64,000 nt of DNA from Lycium barbarum (lineage: Eukaryota; Streptophyta; Magnoliopsida; Solanales; Solanaceae). Both the position numbers and the translations under genes were made by a program. The stretch covers positions 110,779,601-110,843,600 of the forward strand of contig NC_083339.1 in NCBI RefSeq assembly GCF_019175385.1, given 5' to 3'. Below, piece after piece: positions 58,151 to 64,000 of the stretch. Position 1 is the first letter of the stretch. Every line of letters starts with the position of its first letter. The notes beneath the pieces are model-generated. The model saw nothing but the letters and a program-made list of their open reading frames with translations, searched no databases and was not told where the DNA came from.

Positions 58151-59388
58151 TCACCATTGTGGCGGGAGAAGAACTAAGATCTCCCCCATTCGAACCATAT
58201 GCTCGAGCTCGAGCTTGAAGGCATAGCACTCCTCGATATCATATCCCATAGCTCCACTATGGAACAGACAGATCTTGTTTCTATTAGGCCCCATGGGCAG
58301 GGGCTCGTGGATAGTCTCTACAGATCTGATTTTCCTTAAAGTATCCAATGTCGAGAAGATGCGAGCATACGTCTCCTCAAAGATTGTAAAGTCGTACCGT
58401 TGTATTTGAGTTTCAGCGGTGACTTTCTCTCTTGGGATGATAGGATTGTGGACTAGGAAGGTATGTGGCCCCCATAGGGTCTCGATGTTCTTATAGTCTA
58501 TCATCCTGACCATAATTTTCCTTAACCCTAAACATTCATCCAAATTGTGGCCTACTTGATTACGATGGAAAAGGCACCTCTTATAAGTGTAAACCAACTC
58601 GGGGGTTGGCAGTCAGACTCGGGAGGCGCAGGGTATTCCAACTGCCTGCATCCTTTCAAACACATCCTTATAATTGACGGGTCTAGGCACCACCCTAAAA
58701 GGAGAAGATCAAGCTTTGAAAGCTATGCCCCACCATGCGCGCGACTGAGGGTCGATCATTTTAAAATTTCTCGAGACCATAGTGGATGTAGCTAGTACTA
58801 GTTGGGGAGAGGGTGCATAGAAGTCTGATCCTTCATCAGTGGATGCGTAGTAATCAGACTTGTCATCTATATCGCGCCCTTCCATCTGGAACTCAGGAAA
58901 CATTTCAAAAGGCTTCATGCCTTCCTTGTCCTCTATATCCACAATCTCAGACTCTTCTTCTCCATTTCCTGGGGTTCGGCTTCCCTTGGTTGTTCTTCCT
59001 CAACTTCCTGCGGTTTAGAGGCGTTGTCTTGAGGCTCTGATTCCTCTTGCGGATCTAACTCCATTATCCAAGGGTTAGATTCTGCTCTCCGATTTCCATT
59101 CTCTTCGAGGACTTCTTCTCGAGGCGTCTTCGGCCTACTTTCTAGTGGCATGTAATTCGTCACCAATTCTCTTATTTCTTCTGAGACATGTTCCTCAAAA
59201 TATTGCTCTTGGGGTATCCCTTCTAGCGGGGTACCAACTAAGTTCAACAGTCTGTCGACCTCTTCGATCTTCTTCCCTATCTCTTGCTGATGCTCCTCCA
59301 TTTGTTGAACCTTGAGCCGTAATATCTCGATGGTCTCTACTAAGGTGAACATATTTTGATCTTCCTGGTTTTCTATCTTGTAGATCAA
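58151..59388 (-). pseudogene. Ogre upstream ORF with coiled coil and two CCHC-like modules
   Basis: Minus strand from ATG at 59388: a predicted coiled coil (LVETIEILRLKVQQMEEHQQ, KKIEEVDRLLNLV), a Glu/Pro-rich stretch (EVEEEQPREAEPQEMEKK), an acidic block (GMKPFEMFPEFQMEGRDIDD) and, in another frame, two related Cys/His units, CLFHRNQVGHNLDEC and CLFHSGAMGYDIEEC, about 100 residues apart. The units resemble the gag CxxHxxxxGHxxxxC knuckle seen again near 55700. Two frame changes break the ORF. It may be the C-terminal part of ORF1 or a separate gene. Confidence 0.6.
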
Positions 59389-59662
59389 CCTTTTAGTGGA
59401 GGTAAACTTGGGTAAGTTTCAAGTCAATTGGTTTTCTTTTGGGTATGTAATTTAGAACATTAGATCAATTGTATTCAGGCTTTAATACATGATAACATAC
59501 ATAACAAGTAGGCATGTAAAGAATGTAGCAAGCAGTCATGTAATTTGTAAACAGTTATACTACTAGTGTTTCTAGGGCTTTGAGCCAAGGTCGTCCTAAT
59601 CATATGAAACATGCAAGTGCCATTTGTAAAGAATGAACCATTGCCCCGAAAATCATCATTCC

Positions 59663-59663
<1 letters not shown>

Positions 59664-59715
<52 letters not shown>
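59664..59715. repeat. (AAT)n microsatellite
   Basis: About 17 AAT units between the two upstream ORF blocks of the Ogre element; the Ile and Leu runs it encodes are meaningless. Confidence 0.95.
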
Positions 59716-59716
<1 letters not shown>

Positions 59717-59843
59717 TCTTCCTTGGGGGGATTACAAAATATGATGAAGCCGACATGGGCTATAATAAATAAAAGCAACAAAATCAGTGGCGTTCTCCTC
59801 CAGCGGCTGATGTGGATGCTTGACCTGTCTTGGCATTTTTGGC

Positions 59844-61105
59844 TCATCGACGGGTGGTCTGAATGTAAAGACGCATCTGATATAGCTCCATTTTCACTAT
59901 CACGGGATCCGGCTCTTCCAGAATCTTAGCCAGACGCTCATCCGTACTTTCCAGACATTCTTTCAAGCAGCTCTCCCCTTGTACTTCGTGACGGAGCGCT
60001 GGTCTCGGTGTAGGCATACTAGCCAATGGCTTTGTAGCCAGTCATGGTAATCTGGATCGCATTCTGCCTCGAACCTGTCCGTGGCTTGGGTGTTTGATCC
60101 CCATTTAACATGACCATTCCATTCCCTGAGTATTATCTCTGCATTCTTGATTTTTTGTTCTGTGTGCTCAATGATGAATTGTACGGGATTCCCTACTTGG
60201 GGTATTATTTGACTTCTCCCAAACTGCCTCAACACTCGAGATGGATAGTAGGGTGGATCCCTCTGATCCCCAATATTGGCACAAACAGACAATTTTTGCC
60301 CCCACACTACTATGGTTTCAGATAGGAATTCAGGGAATATCTATTGAATTCGATCTTCAGTCAAACTAGTGAAGAACTTAGCCCACTCATTTTTAGACAC
60401 AGTCCCAAGATTTGGACAGTAATCCACAAGGCGGCCTATCCTGTTCTATCGACTCAAACCCTGAACTTCTCTGGCTATGTTAAGGTGTTTGATAATCCAC
60501 CATTGCAGCAACATATTACATCCTTGGAAATATAAAAAATGGTTATGGTATTTGTCTAGGGCCCTGAAGATGTCCGCCAAGATGATAGAGGCTAGGCCAA
60601 AATACCTAGTTTTCTGGTCCTTGTTTATGACGTAGAAAATGGCTTGAGCTAAGTAGATCACTCGGGTGTCTATAGCCAGTGATTCGTCCTTGGGGAACAC
60701 CATAGTACCCAATAAAGCGATGGCAAATGCTAGAGGTCTGACGGTGTCCCACTCTTCTCAGCTCTTGAATTCTCTTTGATACGAAGTATACCCAACGGCA
60801 TCCCCGAATCTTCGATACAGGTCTCTGAAGGCCACCATGTTCCCATATGCCCAGGACTCCTCGGTTAAGGCAAGGAACTTTAAGATCTGGCCTATGGATA
60901 GCCTCTAAGGAAATAGCAGATTGTGGTATGGCTTATGTGTTCTTCTTATACAGGTTCCATTGCTGTCTATAGCGCCCCTAATCTCTTCTAGGGTTGGCAT
61001 CTTCTCAATGTTTCCAAAGCGGAATAGCATTTCTTTATCGTCCCAATACTTGGCTAGTACCTCTATTAATTCTGGACGACCCTTCAAGATCATAATCGAC
61101 GACAA
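59844..61105 (-). pseudogene. Ogre ORF1 (DUF7745-like)
   Basis: Minus strand, several frames: RPELIEVLAKYWDDKEMLFR and MPTLEEIRGAI; then VFPKDESLAIDTRVIYLAQA, ILADIFRALDKYHNH and GCNMLLQWWIIKHLNI; then PPYYPSRVLRQFGRSQIIPQ and REWNGHVKWG. The order of these blocks matches the ORF1 product of Ogre/Tat elements, a plant domain of unknown function that I know as DUF7745. An N-terminal extension may lie at 61343-61573 (PKETSQRMWSFLDYKSKYFF). Stops and shifts between blocks. Confidence 0.75.
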
Positions 61106-61660
61106 ACGACCTAAGTGCAGCTGATGGTCCTACGATGTTTATCACCTAACCATTCCCATCAAGCTCTAAGCAGATCCGGGGCCTCAAGGACAATGTCAAA
61201 TCAAATTCTTCGGTCCATATGCAAAACAAAACATGGTTAAGGTCCCCCCCCCCCCCCCCCGGTTCCTGTAGGGCCAATGTTCAATCACATAGGCATAAGC
61301 ACATTTCCAAATAGCATATAAATTAGATGCGGTGTCCTCGGGTCATAGACCATCCGAACACAGTGTAGTCCTCCTAATGAACCTTAGGTAAGTCTGAGAT
61401 AACTGGAGTTTAACCGCTAGGGCTGTTGGATGATCACGTACCAACCCCGCCTCATAACAGTTCGAAAAGAAGTATTTGCTTTTATAGTCAAGGAACGACC
61501 ACATCCTCTGTGAAGTCTCCTTTGGAACAAAGTGTAAAATAAATGTCAGGAGTGGCGGAGTTATGATGTGCATGCAATGACAGTTTATAATTGTGGAAAA
61601 GTAAACACATAAGCAGATAAAGTAAACAAATTCACATTATATGGGAGTTAGAACTTTTAA
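61106..61660 (-). other. Ogre 5' leader
   Basis: The region between PBS and ORF1. It has a 17-C run at 61244-61260 and a 76-codon frame that may be the ORF1 N-terminus. Confidence 0.55.
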
Positions 61661-61680
61661 GTCCTAGCAGAGTCGTCATC
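61661..61680 (-). other. Ogre primer-binding site
   Basis: The minus strand reads GATGACGACTCTGCTAGGAC immediately after the LTR CA end. It is a slightly mutated form of the TGGCGACTCTGCTGGGGA primer site of Ogre elements. Confidence 0.75.
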
Positions 61681-63111
61681 TGTAACTGTTCGCATTTCGC
61701 GGGCGGGGTTAGTGCTCGGAAAGCTACTTCGAACTTGTTGGTGCTCTTTTGGACTTTGTTTTGAAAAAGAGTCGCCACCTAATTTTTAGGAAATTAGGAA
61801 AACCGGGTTGAAGGGTTTATTCAAATACTGTGAAAAATCCTTCATAATACAAAGTTCTACGTAAGGGTTCTGGTGATCCCCTAGGAAATATGTTAGGCAC
61901 CCTAGTATTAAGGATCCGTACTATACGGTTGACCTTCGAATTCCAATGTGTGGGTGTTTGCATGAACTGTTTATTTGGTGTTTTTTCCCGTATTTAAAAA
62001 TCTGTTATATATTGCATATCATTTAAATTTGAAAAAGAATTGAATATATCTCCCTTATATATGGGATATTTAGGTTAGTATTTGCAATATCCGAATACGA
62101 ATAATTTCCTTTTATGTATAAGAATTGTATATTTTGTCTATAAAAGGTATAAAAATTATTTCGTTTTAAGTACAATTCTGTTCATGCATCATCCCATACT
62201 TGGTTTCGGGTTAATCCGTTTAATACGTTTAACCGCCCTTCCAAATACCTTTATAATTACGAATCAACTTCGACGTATCTTGACTCATATAAAGGCTTTA
62301 CTCTTTATTATTATACACACATGCAAAACTGATTTTTATCTTCGAATTTAGGCTTAAGGCCCATCCATTTTTAAATAAAGAAACTGTATTTTTTGGGTTT
62401 TGCCCAAGTCTCATTTACAGACTATTTTTTCCTTTTGAATCAGAAGTATTAACCCAAAAATTCTTAGTTCTTCTTGTTATTGGGCTATGGCAAAAAAATG
62501 CTTATTTCCCTTTTTCCGTTTGGGTCCAAAAACTTAGTTGATTTTTTACAACAACAACAACAAAAAAAAAAAAAAAGAAAAAAAAGAAGAAGGAAGGTAT
62601 ATGTCTCTTATTATAAATTTTTGATCTACTTTTGAAGATCGAAAATGTTATAGTGCTCAAGGTTTCGAAATTCCTTTTAATTTTTCATATCCATTGTCTT
62701 TCCATTTTTTATCTTGACAGTTTGTTTATACTAAGCTTGTGTTTTGAAAATTTGTTCTGGGGACCTAAAGTCAACAAAACAGCATAAGCACTGTTGTCCT
62801 AAGACTACTAGTTCATACAATAAGGATTCTAATACACATAAGAGTTTGACAAGTGTTTACAAGCATAAATACAACAAATTATAACATCAAGAAAGCATGA
62901 GTAATTAAATAAGAGAAAGGAGAAGGCCAAGGGCGTACCAAGCCTCTAATTGACTATTTTCACCCAAGGCTGGGCCTTCTACGAGTTTTCTTCATCGGAC
63001 CCGATAATGCGAAAGAATTACCTGTTGGGCCAAGCTGGACTCGGCCCGAATGGCCATGAAGTGAAGGAGGAAAAAAGAAGAGGGACCCGGTTAGTTTCAA
63101 TCTACTAAACT

Positions 63112-63164
<53 letters not shown>

Positions 63165-64000
63165 CACAAGTAAAACAACACATATACGTTACTGGGCTTT
63201 AGCAACCCAAGATCAAATACAGAAGAAAAGTACCCGAGCCCCTTTAATTCCTACTTTGGGCTAAGTGAAATTTCCACCACTTCTCTTTATGAAGTTAAAT
63301 TGGGCAAGGCCCGTCTACCTTCCAAATAGCGGCCCAGTTGAGAGTTAAGGCTAAATGTAACCTTCCTTCCTTTTACTTACTAGATGTATATACCTTATGT
63401 ATATTTAACCTTAAAACCATAAATCTTACATCTATGATTCAGTTAACCACTTGATTAGTCTTTCCAATTTTAAAGCAAAATTTCCAACTCAAACCAAGGA
63501 CATTTTGTACTCAAACTAACTAGGACAAGCAGTTCTACTACAAGCCCATACACAACCTCAACTTGATCGACAACCCACTTGGCTATTATGCCATATTAGA
63601 TCAACATTTACTTATAGCCCAAGCTATAACAGTATCAAGACAAAGTAAGAGATTGCAGGTTAAACACATTGACATCAAGATCACAGAGAGGATTGGGAAT
63701 CAAAACTAGATCACAAAGCAGGTTGACATTTCCACTATAAGCAAGAACAATATAAAGGAATCAAGATTTGGCAAGCTCAAGCAATCAAAAACGACATAGT
63801 AATGATCATTTGGGCATCAGTTGACTCAAAAAGGACGACAGAGAACACAGAGAGGAGGAGTAAGTTTCAAATACACCTGACCTTAAATGAGATTCAAGCC
63901 TAGGCCCTTTTTAAACTTTAACAGATTTCCAAGAAGAGAGGAACAAGCAGAGGGTCCAAACAAGTCTTATGACTCCTATGGTCTAGCGTTTGGTTCAAAA
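61681..64000 (-). repeat. Ogre 5' LTR, truncated by window end
   Basis: It starts (plus strand) TGTAACTGTTCGCATTTCGC and is co-linear with 37118-39494. By comparison with the other LTR about 2.7 kb lies beyond the window. Differences include an AACAAC/A-rich insertion at about 62548-62590 and a shorter (TA)n at 63114-63162. Confidence 0.92.

Larger units (their letters stand above)
37118..64000 (-). mobile_element. Ogre-type (Tat) gypsy retrotransposon, right end outside window
   Basis: LTRs in direct orientation at 37118-about 42181 and 61681-64000 (truncated by the window) flank, on the minus strand: PBS, ORF1, gag, protease, G-patch/linker, RT, RNase H, a second RNase H, integrase and a 3' UTR with tandem repeats. 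The order, about 5-kb LTRs and extra ORF1 are those of Ogre elements. The full element would be about 23 kb without its nested insertion at 48630-54859. All coding blocks are frameshifted. The LTRs differ at roughly a tenth of positions in the first 330 bases by eye, so it is not recent. Confidence 0.88.

Noticed and set aside
59475..59929. Frames with long Ile or Leu runs
   Set aside because: They are translations of the (AAT)n microsatellite at 59664-59715.

Overview
This window is plant nuclear DNA, almost certainly from a Solanaceae species (tobacco, pepper, potato and relatives). The evidence is SolS/TS-type SINE tails ending in TTG repeats, an Athila and an Ogre-type gypsy element, a TA-flanked CTCCCTCT MITE, nuclear copies of plastid genes, and a three-exon class III peroxidase of angiosperm type. 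It has one apparently intact cellular gene. Almost everything else is nested, decayed transposable elements, with one run of N at 3635-3948.

Layout. 1-920: 3' flank of the gene, with two SINE tails. 921-2715 (minus): a 323-residue secreted peroxidase close to the Arabidopsis PER66 / Zinnia ZPO-C group; intron 2 carries a Stowaway-like MITE. From 2849 to beyond 64000 the sequence is one decayed Ty1/copia element on the minus strand, with its 3' LTR only about 130 bp upstream of the peroxidase start codon, cut into pieces by later insertions.

The insertions into the copia element are: (1) a hAT-like element, 2996-5111, in its LTR, whose interior is rearranged plastid DNA (rpoB, psaB, psaA); (2) a Mutator-like long-TIR element, 7411-8590, with a perfect 9-bp target duplication, in the integrase region; (3) an RTE LINE, body at 35786-36545 and probable tail at 9283-9511; (4) an Athila-type gypsy element, 9512-35785, inside that LINE; (5) an Ogre-type gypsy element, from 37118 past the end of the window, on the minus strand.

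The Athila element (PBS matching tRNA-Asp, gag, protease, RT with FMDDF, RNase H, integrase, then a downstream ORF of the plant transposon protein type) contains five later insertions. They are a CACTA transposon (9721-12489) and four solo LTRs (12537-14531, 16529-18658, 24332-26505, 30473-33835), each with a recognisable target duplication. The second Athila LTR serves as the empty site for two of them. The Ogre element (about 5 kb LTRs, ORF1, gag, protease, G-patch, RT, two RNase H domains, integrase, 3' UTR minisatellite) contains a deleted relative at 48630-54859 flanked by the 5-bp duplication atacc.

The nesting gives a relative age order: copia oldest; then LINE, then Athila, then CACTA and solo LTRs; separately Ogre, then its inner relative. 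No retroelement coding region looks intact. The most unusual observations are the plastid DNA bounded by hAT-like ends, the same-strand copia LTR beside the peroxidase promoter, several families of short palindromes or hairpins confined to particular LTRs and UTRs, and a repeated CCTACGTATCC-type module in the Ogre untranslated regions. Distances, alignments and boundaries were read by eye.
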